A stretch of DNA of 64,000 nucleotides. Origin: AC-32 sp963821495. Its GTDB lineage: Bacteria; Actinomycetota; Thermoleophilia; Gaiellales; Gaiellaceae. A program made the translations under genes and the position numbers. Under the pieces are notes generated by a model that saw only the letters and a list, made by a program, of their open reading frames with translations, was not told where the DNA came from and ran no database searches. Positions 15,601 through 23,565 of the stretch are shown here, in pieces (within the stretch, counting starts at the first letter, position 1; every line of letters starts with the position of its first letter). Location of the stretch: positions 1,426,001 through 1,490,000 of the forward strand of contig CAWGEA010000003.1 in NCBI GenBank assembly GCA_963821495.1, written 5' to 3'.

Positions 15601-17886
15601 TTGACCGGCTGGCGACCCAGGCGTAACGTCGACCGTGAACCCGCGAGGATATGGGGGCAGCTGTTGGGGGGCGCCGTCCAGAAGGAAAATTTCGCTGCGC
15701 GCGCGGGCCGATGGAGCGCCAGGCACTGGAAGGCGGCCGTCTTTGGCTGGCTGGCGTTCGTCCTCGTGGCGTTCTACCTGGGAATGGTTGTGGGAACAGA
15801 CTCGCTGTCGGTGAACGAACCGGGGCCGGGTGAGTCCGGCCGTGTCCAGCGGATCCTCAACGACGAGTTCGAGCAGCCGGCGAAGGAACTGGTGCTCGTT
15901 CAGAGCTCTTCGCTGACGGCCGCGAGCGCGCGGTTCCACGCCGCCGTGCAAGACGTGGTCCGGCGGCTGGAGGCGCAGCCGAACGCGACCAACATCGATT
16001 CGCCGTTCGCGCCGGGCAATGCGGGCCGCGTATCGAGCGACGGGCATTCAGCGCTGGTCGAGTTCGACGTCCGCGGCAAGTCCGAAGACGCCAAGGACAA
16101 GGTCGAGCCGATCCTGGCCGCGGTCGCGGATGCGCAGCGCGCGAGTCCTCAGTTCACCATCGCGGAGTTCGGCGGTGGAAGCGCGAACAAGGCGATCAAC
16201 GAGCAGTTCGGCAAGGATCTGCTGAAGGCGGGCGCGATCTCGCTCCCGGTGACCCTAGGAATCCTGCTGCTGACGTTCGGGGCGCTGGTGGCCGCCGGGA
16301 TCCCGCTGCTGCTCGCGTTGACGTCGGTATTTGCGGCGATCGGCCTGCTGGCGTTGCCGAGCAAGGTGCTGCCGATGGACGACGCGGTAAATGCGGTCGT
16401 CCTGCTGATCGGACTCGCGGTCGGCGTCGACTACTCGATGTTCTATCTCAAGCGGGAACGCGAGGAACGCGCGGCCGGACGGACGGAGTCCGCGTCGGTC
16501 GAGGCTGCAGCCGCAACCTCGGGCCGCTCCGTCCTGATCTCGGGCTTCACGGTGATCGTGGCGATGGCCGGGATGTTCATCAGTGGCGACAAGACCTTCA
16601 GCGGCTTCGCCGCGGCGACGATGCTCGTCGTCGCCATTTCCGTTCTCGGCTCACTGACGGTGCTGCCGGCATTGCTGTCCAAGCTCGGAGACCGCGTAAA
16701 CAAGGGCCGCGTGCCATTTCTGCGCAGTCCCGAGCAGCGCGTCGGCGAAAGCCGCTTCTGGGGCGGGATCGTCGAGCGGGTCCTGCGGCGGCCGCTCCTC
16801 TTCGGGCTCTTAGCGGCCGGCGTCCTGATCGCGCTCGCCGTGCCCGCGCTTCGCCTGCAGACAACGCAGAACAGCACGGAGTCTCTTCCACGGTCGCTCG
16901 CCGTCGTCAGGGCCTACGACAAGATCCAGCTGGCGTTCCCCGGCGACGCGGTCGCTGCGGAGGTTGTCGTCGAGGCTCCCGATGTCCGCTCGGCCGGAGT
17001 GCGTGCCGCGATCGGGGAGCTGAGCCGCCGGGCGCTCGCGACCGGGGAGATGTTCCGGCCGATCGAGGTCGATGTCAATCGGGCCGGCACGGTCGCCCTA
17101 ATCTCGGTCCCGATTGCCGGTAACGGCACCGACTCGGCCTCGAAGCGGGCTGTCCGCAAGCTCCGCGACGACCTCGTGCCGACGACGGTGGGGAACCTTC
17201 CCGACGCGACCATCGGCGTTGGAGGAATGACGGCGCAATCACTCGACTTCGGGCACCAGTTCAGACAGAGGACGCCGTTCGTGTTCGCCTTCGTGTTCGC
17301 GCTGACCTTCGTGCTGATGCTGCTCGCATTCCGTTCGATCGTGATCGCCGTGAAGGCGATCGTGCTCAACGCGCTCTCGGTTGCTGCCGCCTACGGCATT
17401 CTCGTGCTCGTCTTCCAGGACGGCGTCGGGCGCGGATTGATCGGCGCCTCGTCGGGAGGGATCGAGTCGTTCATGCCGATGTTCCTGTTCGTGATCCTGT
17501 TCGGACTGTCGATGGACTACCACGTCTTCATCATCAGCCGCATCCGGGAGGGCGTGGATCAAGGCATGTCGACGGACGAGGCGGTCGAGCACGGGATCAA
17601 GACCACAGCCGGCGTCGTGACGAGCGCCGCGATCGTGATGGTCCTCGTCTTCTCGGTCTTCATCACCCTGTCCTTTGACCTGCTGAAGCAGTTCGGCGTG
17701 GGCTTGGCCGCCGCCGTGTTGATCGACGCGACGATCATCCGGGCGGTCTTGCTCCCCGCGAGCATGAAACTGCTCGGCGACTGGAACTGGTATCTCCCGA
17801 GTTGGCTCGAATGGCTGCCACGGGTCGCCGTTGCGACCGAACCCGAGCCGATCCGCGGAGCACCTCCGGTGTCGGCCGCGCGGTAA
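15601..17886 (+). CDS. MMPL/RND-family transporter
   Basis: 761 residues in the longest frame from TTG at 15601; a start at TTG 15664 (before GGAVQKENFAARAGRW) fits relatives better. The MMPL layout is clear: TM1 (FGWLAFVLVAFYLG), a large external loop, a TM bundle with the motif GLAVGVDYSMFYLKREREE, a second external domain, and a second bundle with LFGLSMDYHVFIISRIREG. These proteins export lipids, glycolipids or drugs using the proton gradient (Asp in the GVDYS and SMDYH motifs). The substrate is unknown. It is the second gene of the interval between repeat copies 3 and 4. A second MMPL gene is at 37088. Confidence 0.93.
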   Translation: MTGWRPRRNVDREPARIWGQLLGGAVQKENFAARAGRWSARHWKAAVFGWLAFVLVAFYLGMVVGTDSLSVNEPGPGESGRVQRILNDEFEQPAKELVLVQSSSLTAASARFHAAVQDVVRRLEAQPNATNIDSPFAPGNAGRVSSDGHSALVEFDVRGKSEDAKDKVEPILAAVADAQRASPQFTIAEFGGGSANKAINEQFGKDLLKAGAISLPVTLGILLLTFGALVAAGIPLLLALTSVFAAIGLLALPSKVLPMDDAVNAVVLLIGLAVGVDYSMFYLKREREERAAGRTESASVEAAAATSGRSVLISGFTVIVAMAGMFISGDKTFSGFAAATMLVVAISVLGSLTVLPALLSKLGDRVNKGRVPFLRSPEQRVGESRFWGGIVERVLRRPLLFGLLAAGVLIALAVPALRLQTTQNSTESLPRSLAVVRAYDKIQLAFPGDAVAAEVVVEAPDVRSAGVRAAIGELSRRALATGEMFRPIEVDVNRAGTVALISVPIAGNGTDSASKRAVRKLRDDLVPTTVGNLPDATIGVGGMTAQSLDFGHQFRQRTPFVFAFVFALTFVLMLLAFRSIVIAVKAIVLNALSVAAAYGILVLVFQDGVGRGLIGASSGGIESFMPMFLFVILFGLSMDYHVFIISRIREGVDQGMSTDEAVEHGIKTTAGVVTSAAIVMVLVFSVFITLSFDLLKQFGVGLAAAVLIDATIIRAVLLPASMKLLGDWNWYLPSWLEWLPRVAVATEPEPIRGAPPVSAAR

Positions 17887-17887
17887 G

Positions 17888-18057
17888 GCAAGTCGTCGGG
17901 CAGCATCAGGCCAGCCGCAGGAGCGGCTTGTCCTTCAAACCTCGGGGCGAGAGGAATACGGCGGAACGGGTGTGCACAATGGAGGCGGCTCACAACCCTG
18001 AGGTCGCAGGTTCAAATCCTGCCCCGCTATTTACAAAGGGCCCTGGTAACAGGGCCT
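17888..18057 (+). repeat. tRNA-fMet-tailed repeat, copy 4 (degenerate)
   Basis: A shorter, decayed copy. The direct-repeat region is recognisable (GCAAGTCGT, GCAGCATCAGGC), the left inverted-repeat arm is missing, and conservation resumes at GGAATACGGCGGAAC (about 17953). The tRNA part carries changes: GGCTCACAACCC instead of CTCATAACCC and a 1-nt shorter acceptor (CCCGCTATTT). The hairpin GGGCCCTG-GTAA-CAGGGCCT (18038-18057) is kept. Mutation inside the anticodon loop shows that it is not a working tRNA. Confidence 0.75.
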
Positions 18058-18127
18058 CGTTGCGGCATAACGCAGTAGTGCCAGGCCATGAACGTCGGTA
18101 CTCGCTGAACTGCGCGACACTACACTG

Positions 18128-19471
18128 GTGCCGGAAACGCGCTACGCCAGAAGTGGCAACGTCAATATCGCCTACCAGGTGGTCGGTGACGGTCCCCCCG
18201 ACCTCGTCGCGGTCGACGTCATCTCGCACCTAGAGCTGGATTGGGAGATTCCTTCCAAGGCTCGATTCTTTACGCGGCTCGCTTCCATCTCTCGTCTGTT
18301 GAGGGTCAACCAGCGTGGGACCGGCATGTCAGACCGGGACGTGGGCGTGCCCACGCTGGAGACGCGGATGGACGACATCCGCGCCGCCCTCGACGCGGTC
18401 GGGTCGGAGCGGGCAGTGCTCTTCGGTCTCGGTGACGCCTCCCCGCTCTCCGTGCTGTTCGCGGCCACGTATCCCGAGCGCACCGCTGGGCTGATCTTGA
18501 TGAACGCATCACCGCGCTTCGTGAAGAGCCCTAGCCTGCCCTGGCTTCCCACCCGAGAGGAGACACAACGACAGGCCGACGATTTCGAGCGTCGCTGGGC
18601 GGATCCGGGGTTCGCCTACGAGTACCTCGGCACGGTCAACCCGAGCGCGCACGAGGAGGAGCTCCAAGACATCGCCCGTTTCTTTCGGCTCAGCGTCAGC
18701 CCCGGTGCGGCCGCCGCCTACATCCGGATGAACATCGACGTGGACGTGTGCGGCGTCCTTCCCCTGATTCGCGTCCCGACGCTGGTCATGCACCGGAAGG
18801 ACGGGGGAGCATGGGACATCCGCAGTGGCCGCTACATGGCCGAGCACATTCCAGGCGCCCGTTTCGTGGAGTTGCCCGGGGCGGACTTCTCGCCCTCACT
18901 CGGCGAGCAGGAACCGCTGTTCTCCGAGCTGGAGAGCTTCTTCGCCGACGTCGTCACGGGCACGCATCCCGAGATCGAGCCCGACAGGGTGCTGGCCACG
19001 GTCCTCTTCTCGGACATCGTGGGGTCGAGCGAGAAGGCGGCAGCTCTCGGCGACAGGGCATGGCGGGAGCTCCTGCTTCGTCACCACGAACTGGTCCGGC
19101 GTCAGCTGGCTCGCTTTCGCGGCCAGGAGGTCGACACGGCCGGCGACGGCTTCTTCGCCTCCTTCGACGGCCCGGCCAGGGCGATCCGCTGCGCGTGTTC
19201 CATCGCGGAGACGATGCCAGGGCTAGGACTCGAGGTGCGGGTCGGTTTGCACACGGGCGAGTGCGAGCTCGTTGACGGCAAGGTGGCCGGCATCGCCGTG
19301 CACACGGGGGCCAGAGTCGCCGCCAATGCGCAGCCGGGCGAGGTGCTCGTCTCCTCGACCGTCAGAGACCTGGTCGCCGGCTCCGGGCTGACCTTCGAAG
19401 ACCGCGGCTCGCACGAGCTCAAGGGCATTCCCGGCGAATGGCGACTCTACGCCGTCGCAAAGAGCGGTTAA
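18128..19471 (+). CDS. Alpha/beta-hydrolase - class III cyclase fusion
   Basis: 447 residues, GTG start. Residues 1-265 have an alpha/beta-hydrolase fold (YARSGNVNIAYQVVGDGPPDLV, ATYPERTAGLILMNASPRF); residues about 280-447 are a class III cyclase with metal Asp in LFSDIVGSSE and GDGFFASFD and the usual ending HELKGIPGEWRLYAV. The nucleophile elbow, usually GxSxG, reads FGLGDASP, so the catalytic Ser is lost and the hydrolase part is probably a ligand-binding module that controls cNMP synthesis (inference). Cytoplasmic. It is the first gene after repeat copy 4 and ends convergently with the GcvT-like pair. Confidence 0.9.
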   Translation: MPETRYARSGNVNIAYQVVGDGPPDLVAVDVISHLELDWEIPSKARFFTRLASISRLLRVNQRGTGMSDRDVGVPTLETRMDDIRAALDAVGSERAVLFGLGDASPLSVLFAATYPERTAGLILMNASPRFVKSPSLPWLPTREETQRQADDFERRWADPGFAYEYLGTVNPSAHEEELQDIARFFRLSVSPGAAAAYIRMNIDVDVCGVLPLIRVPTLVMHRKDGGAWDIRSGRYMAEHIPGARFVELPGADFSPSLGEQEPLFSELESFFADVVTGTHPEIEPDRVLATVLFSDIVGSSEKAAALGDRAWRELLLRHHELVRRQLARFRGQEVDTAGDGFFASFDGPARAIRCACSIAETMPGLGLEVRVGLHTGECELVDGKVAGIAVHTGARVAANAQPGEVLVSSTVRDLVAGSGLTFEDRGSHELKGIPGEWRLYAVAKSG

Positions 19472-19509
19472 TTCTTACCTTCGGGCCCCCGATCTCCCCG
19501 ACTGTGAGG

Positions 19510-20730
19510 CTAGGCGGCCGGTGAGCGAGCGACGGTCGAGGTCTTACGGCTCGGGTTGAAGAACGGCAGCTCGACCACCGTCCCCGCCGTCCTGCTGCGC
19601 CGCGCCTCCACCGTCCACTCGACGTCGATCCTCGTGCCGGGCGTGCCTTGGTCGGCAGCGACTGACGCCAGCGCCACGACCTTCTTGAGCGTCGGGCTCC
19701 ACGTCGTGCTGGTCGCCTTGCCGATCTGGCGGCCCCGCGCGTACACGGGAACGGGGACACGCGAGGCGGACGGCTCCAGCGTCGGTGTCAGCCCCTGCGC
19801 GCGGTACAGCTCCTCGAGTGGCTCCCATTCGAGCTCCAGCCCGACGAGCCGCCGCGGAGGCCCGCCGCGACCCTGTTCCCGCTCGAGCGCGCGACGGCCG
19901 ACGAACTCCACCGGCTTCTCGAAGTCGACGAAGCGGCCCAGGACACCGAGCTCGAAGGGCGAGTACGACTGCTCGGGAATGAGCGCGCGCCGCACGGAGT
20001 CGAAATCCACCTCGATGAGGATCAGGCCTGCCTCGATCCGCGTGATGTCGAGGGCGAGCATCCCGGTCGGCCGGATGCCATAGGCGCTCCCGGCCCGCAC
20101 GAGGGCGTCCCAGAGCTCGACCGCCTGAGCGCTGTCGACCCACACCTCGTAGCCGAGGTCGCCGGTGTAGCCCGTCCGTGAGACGTCGACGGCGATGCTG
20201 CCGACCTGCGCGGCGCGCCGGCCGAAGTACTTGAGGTCGCCCCAGGGCGTCTCGGTCGCCGTCTCGAGCACGTCGCGGCTCAGCGGCCCCTGCACGGCCA
20301 GCGCGGAGATGCGTTCGCTCACGTCCTCGATCTCGAGGTCCAGGCCGCGAGCGTTCATCCGGAGCCAGCGCAGCGACGAGTCGGCGGCCGTCCAGCGGTA
20401 CGTCTGCTCCTCCAGCCGGGCGACTGTCCCGTCGTCGACCACGCGGCCGTCCTCGTTGCACCAGGACGTGTAGTAGACGCGGCCGACCGCGAGCTTGCTC
20501 GCGTCCCGCGTGATCACGCGGTCGACGAGCCGCGTGGCGTCGGGCCCGGAGACCAGGTACTTGTAGAGCGGAGAGACGTCGATGAGCGCCGCCGCCTCCC
20601 GGATGGCGTTGTACTCGATTTCGTGGGAGTCGGAGTACGCGCTCGCCGCGAAATAGCCCGACCATTCCCGCCACTGCAGCTTGGTGTTGAGTGGCGCGGT
20701 CCTGGGATAGAACGCGGTTCCGACCGACAC
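19510..20730 (-). CDS. GcvT-family folate-dependent aminomethyltransferase
   Basis: 406 residues. The GcvT fold is evident: EWSGYFAASAYSDSHEIEYNAIREAAALIDVSPLYKY at the start, GRVYYTSWCNEDGRVVDD, LAVQGPLSRDVLE, VSRTGYTGDLGYEVW, and the C-terminal domain with an ELPFFNP end. Such enzymes move a methyl or methylene group from an amine, sulfonium or ammonium substrate to tetrahydrofolate. Without P-, H- and L-proteins nearby, a role outside classical glycine cleavage is likely. Its GTG start lies 7 bp after the stop of the upstream GcvT-like gene, so the two are one operon and may form a pair or a heteromer. Confidence 0.9.
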   Translation of the reverse strand: MSVGTAFYPRTAPLNTKLQWREWSGYFAASAYSDSHEIEYNAIREAAALIDVSPLYKYLVSGPDATRLVDRVITRDASKLAVGRVYYTSWCNEDGRVVDDGTVARLEEQTYRWTAADSSLRWLRMNARGLDLEIEDVSERISALAVQGPLSRDVLETATETPWGDLKYFGRRAAQVGSIAVDVSRTGYTGDLGYEVWVDSAQAVELWDALVRAGSAYGIRPTGMLALDITRIEAGLILIEVDFDSVRRALIPEQSYSPFELGVLGRFVDFEKPVEFVGRRALEREQGRGGPPRRLVGLELEWEPLEELYRAQGLTPTLEPSASRVPVPVYARGRQIGKATSTTWSPTLKKVVALASVAADQGTPGTRIDVEWTVEARRSRTAGTVVELPFFNPSRKTSTVARSPAA

Positions 20731-20737
20731 GGCGGGT

Positions 20738-21883
20738 CTAGGACTTCGGGATCTGCTTCTCGGGGTCGAAGAAAGGCAGCGGCGCGATCGTCGCGTCCCT
20801 CGTGCCCTCGGGCGTCTCCACCGCGACGTGCGTCCCGAGCTCGGTGTGCTCGACCGGGAGCCACGCGTACCCGATGTTCTTCTCGAGGCGGGGCGAATAG
20901 ACGGCGGAGGTCACCCGTCCGCTCGCACCGTCGGCCGAAACCGGCCAGTCCGTCGCGTTCATCTCGAGCCGGTCGCCGTCGATCTCGACGCCGACGATCT
21001 TCTGCTTCACGCCCGCGTCGCGAATTCTCGTGAGCGCGTCGCGGGCGAGGAAATCCGCCTCGGTGTCCAGGTCGACGAGCCGGTCGAGGCCCAGCTCGAA
21101 GGGATTGTTCTCGTAGGTCATGTCGGCACCCCAGTTGAAGATGCCTCCCTCGATCCGGCGGATGTCCACGGGTCCCGTCGGCCGGATCCCGTACGGCTCG
21201 CCCGCCTCCATGATCCGGTCCCACAGGTCCGTTCCGCGCGAGGCGTCGAGGAGGTAGATCTCGTAGCCGACCTCCGACGTCCAGCCGGTGCGGGTGAGGA
21301 TGAGCGAGATGCCGTCCAGCTCGAGGCGGCGGAAGTGGTAGTAGCGGAGGTCAAGGATGTCGTCGCCGAACAGGCTCTGCACGACGTCCTTCGACCTCGG
21401 GCCCTGGATCTGCAGCGGGTACGCCTCGGCCTCCGAAAGCTGCACGTCCATCCCCGCGTACGCCGCCAGCCCCTTCGCGTACGGCAGCACGTCGCTGTCC
21501 GCGAGCGCGAACCAGAACGTGTTCTCGTCCAGGCGCAGCATGACCGGGTCGTTGAGGATCCCGCCGTCCGGCGCCGTGATCAGCACGTACTTGCCCTGGC
21601 CGACCGCGCACGCGCTGAGGTCGCGGCAGGTGAGCAGCTGCGCGAAGCGGAAGCCGTCCGGGCCCGTCACCTCCACGTTGCGCTCGACGGCGACGTCCCA
21701 GAGCGTCACGTGGTTCAGCAGGTGCCAGTACTCGGCCTCGAAATCGTCGAAGTTGATCGGGAAGAGCGTGTGGTTGTAGACGGTGAAGCCCTTCGGGCCG
21801 TGCCGCTGCGTCGCCTCGTAGAAGGGGCTGCGCCGCAAGCGCGCTCCACGCTGAACCGTCTCCATGTCGAATGGGCCGGGCAT
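20738..21883 (-). CDS. DmdA-like GcvT-family demethylase
   Basis: About 381 residues from ATG at 21883 (a TTG lies 9 bp upstream). The GcvT fold is clear, and several blocks match my memory of DMSP demethylase DmdA more than glycine cleavage T-protein: RRSPFYEATQRHGPKGFTVYNHTLFP, YWHLLNHVTLWDVAVERNVEV, ILNDPVMLRLDENTFWFALADSD and RIEGGIFNWGADMTYENNPFE. The reaction would be transfer of a methyl group from a small methylated osmolyte or amine to tetrahydrofolate. The exact substrate cannot be read from sequence. First gene of the leftward operon, divergent from the FAD oxidoreductases with a roughly 70-bp shared promoter region (21884-21952). Confidence 0.85.
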   Translation of the reverse strand: MPGPFDMETVQRGARLRRSPFYEATQRHGPKGFTVYNHTLFPINFDDFEAEYWHLLNHVTLWDVAVERNVEVTGPDGFRFAQLLTCRDLSACAVGQGKYVLITAPDGGILNDPVMLRLDENTFWFALADSDVLPYAKGLAAYAGMDVQLSEAEAYPLQIQGPRSKDVVQSLFGDDILDLRYYHFRRLELDGISLILTRTGWTSEVGYEIYLLDASRGTDLWDRIMEAGEPYGIRPTGPVDIRRIEGGIFNWGADMTYENNPFELGLDRLVDLDTEADFLARDALTRIRDAGVKQKIVGVEIDGDRLEMNATDWPVSADGASGRVTSAVYSPRLEKNIGYAWLPVEHTELGTHVAVETPEGTRDATIAPLPFFDPEKQIPKS

Positions 21884-21952
21884 GGTCGGCAAGCATAGTC
21901 GGGCGGCTTTTCCGGAGCGCGCCAGGCCGTGCCGCGGTTAGTGTCGCCGCTG

Positions 21953-23563
21953 ATGGCGACCTCGAATCACTGCACGTACGACGCCGTGATCATCGGCGGC
22001 GGGCACAACGGGCTCGTGGCCGCGGCGTACCTCGCGCGGGCCGGGCTCAAGGTCGTCGTGCTGGAGCGGCGCCACGTCCTCGGCGGGGCCGCGGTAACCG
22101 AGGAGGTGTTCCCCGGCTTCCGGTTCAGCGTGGCCTCGTACGTCGTCTCGCTGCTCCGCCCCGAGATCGTCCGGGAGCTCGCGTTGCCGGAGCACGGTCT
22201 CGAGATCCTGCCTCTCGACGGAACGTTCACGCCGCTCGACGACGACTACCTGTGGCGTGTGAACGACCACGGCCGCACCGTGCGCGAGCTCCGACGCTGG
22301 TCGGCGAGCGACGCCGAGGCGTACGAGGAGTACAGCCGGCTGATGTTCGAGATGGCGAGGTTCGTCAAGCCGATCCTGTCCATGGCGCCGCCGGACCCCG
22401 GCCGGCCCGATCCGCGCGAATGGCTCCCCGTCGCACGTCTCGCCCGCGCCTTCAACGGCTTCTCCCTGGAGCAGCGGGCGGTGTTCATCCAGCTCATGAC
22501 GATGAGCGCGGCCGACTTCCTCGACCAGTGGTTCGAGACGGATCCGCTGAAGGCGACGATGAGCGCCTCCGGGATCATCGGCACGTTCCAGGGGATCCGC
22601 TCTCCCGGCACCGCCTACGTCCTGCTGCACCACTACATGGGCGAGATCGACGGCGTCCTGCGCGCCTGGGGAATCCCGCGAGGAGGGACCGGCGCCGTCA
22701 GCGAGGCGATCGCGAGCGCCGCCCGGTCGTTCGGCGCCGAGATCCGGACCGAGACCGCCGCCGAGCACTTCCTGACCCGGGGCGACGAGGTGACCGGCGC
22801 CGTCACGTCGGCGGGCGACGAGGTGACCGGGCGGGTGACGCTGTCGAGCCTGGACCCGCAGCAGACGTTCGTCCGGCTCCTGCCGTCCGGCCTCCTCGAC
22901 GGGTCGTTCCTCGATGAGGTCGCACGCTACCGGTACCGGGGCTCCAGCGGAAAGGTGAACCTGGCCCTGGACGGGCTTCCCGAGTTCACGTGCCTGCCCG
23001 GCGCGGGCGACCACCTGCGCGGCGCGGTCAGCTTCAGCCCGAGCATCGACTACATGGAGCGGGCCTACGACGACGCGAAGTCAGGGCGCTTCAGCCGGCG
23101 CCCGTACATCGACATGGTCATCCCGACCCTGGTCGACCCGTCGATGGCGCCTCCGGGCAAGCACGTCATGAGCTGCTTCGTCCAGTACGCGCCCTACCGC
23201 CTGGCCGAGGGCGACGAGTGGGACGACGGCCGGCGCGATGCGTTCGGCGAGACCGTCGTCGACACGATCGCGGAGCGGGCGCCGAACATCCGCGAGCTGA
23301 TCCTGCACACGCAGGTGCTCACCCCCAGGGACATCGAAGACCAGTTCGGGCTCTCCGAGGGCAACATCTTCCAGGGCGAGCTCTCGCTCGAGCAGCTCTT
23401 CTTCAACCGGCCCGTGCCCGGCTGGGCGCGCTACCGGACGCCGCTGCGGAACCTCTGGATGTGCGGCTCGGCCACGCACCCCGGGGGCGGGATCATGGGC
23501 GCTTCGGGACGTCTCGCGGCGCTGCAGGTCCTGCGCGCGCTCCGCGCCGACAAGGCCGCCTGA
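21953..23563 (+). CDS. FAD-dependent oxidoreductase, phytoene-desaturase-like
   Basis: 536 residues from ATG at 21953. The N-terminal dinucleotide-binding motif is VIIGGGHNGLVAAAYLARAG, followed by LERRHVLGGAAVTEEVFPG. The C-terminus has the family's FAD motif MCGSATHPGGGIMGASGRLAA. This is the amine-oxidase/phytoene-dehydrogenase-like group (PYROXD2/CrtI-like), which oxidises unknown small or isoprenoid substrates. There are no carotenoid genes here. Its place opposite two GcvT-like genes suggests that it works on methylated amines or their products. The next gene starts 2 bp after its stop and is a paralogue. Confidence 0.92.
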   Translation: MATSNHCTYDAVIIGGGHNGLVAAAYLARAGLKVVVLERRHVLGGAAVTEEVFPGFRFSVASYVVSLLRPEIVRELALPEHGLEILPLDGTFTPLDDDYLWRVNDHGRTVRELRRWSASDAEAYEEYSRLMFEMARFVKPILSMAPPDPGRPDPREWLPVARLARAFNGFSLEQRAVFIQLMTMSAADFLDQWFETDPLKATMSASGIIGTFQGIRSPGTAYVLLHHYMGEIDGVLRAWGIPRGGTGAVSEAIASAARSFGAEIRTETAAEHFLTRGDEVTGAVTSAGDEVTGRVTLSSLDPQQTFVRLLPSGLLDGSFLDEVARYRYRGSSGKVNLALDGLPEFTCLPGAGDHLRGAVSFSPSIDYMERAYDDAKSGRFSRRPYIDMVIPTLVDPSMAPPGKHVMSCFVQYAPYRLAEGDEWDDGRRDAFGETVVDTIAERAPNIRELILHTQVLTPRDIEDQFGLSEGNIFQGELSLEQLFFNRPVPGWARYRTPLRNLWMCGSATHPGGGIMGASGRLAALQVLRALRADKAA

Positions 23564-23565
23564 GC

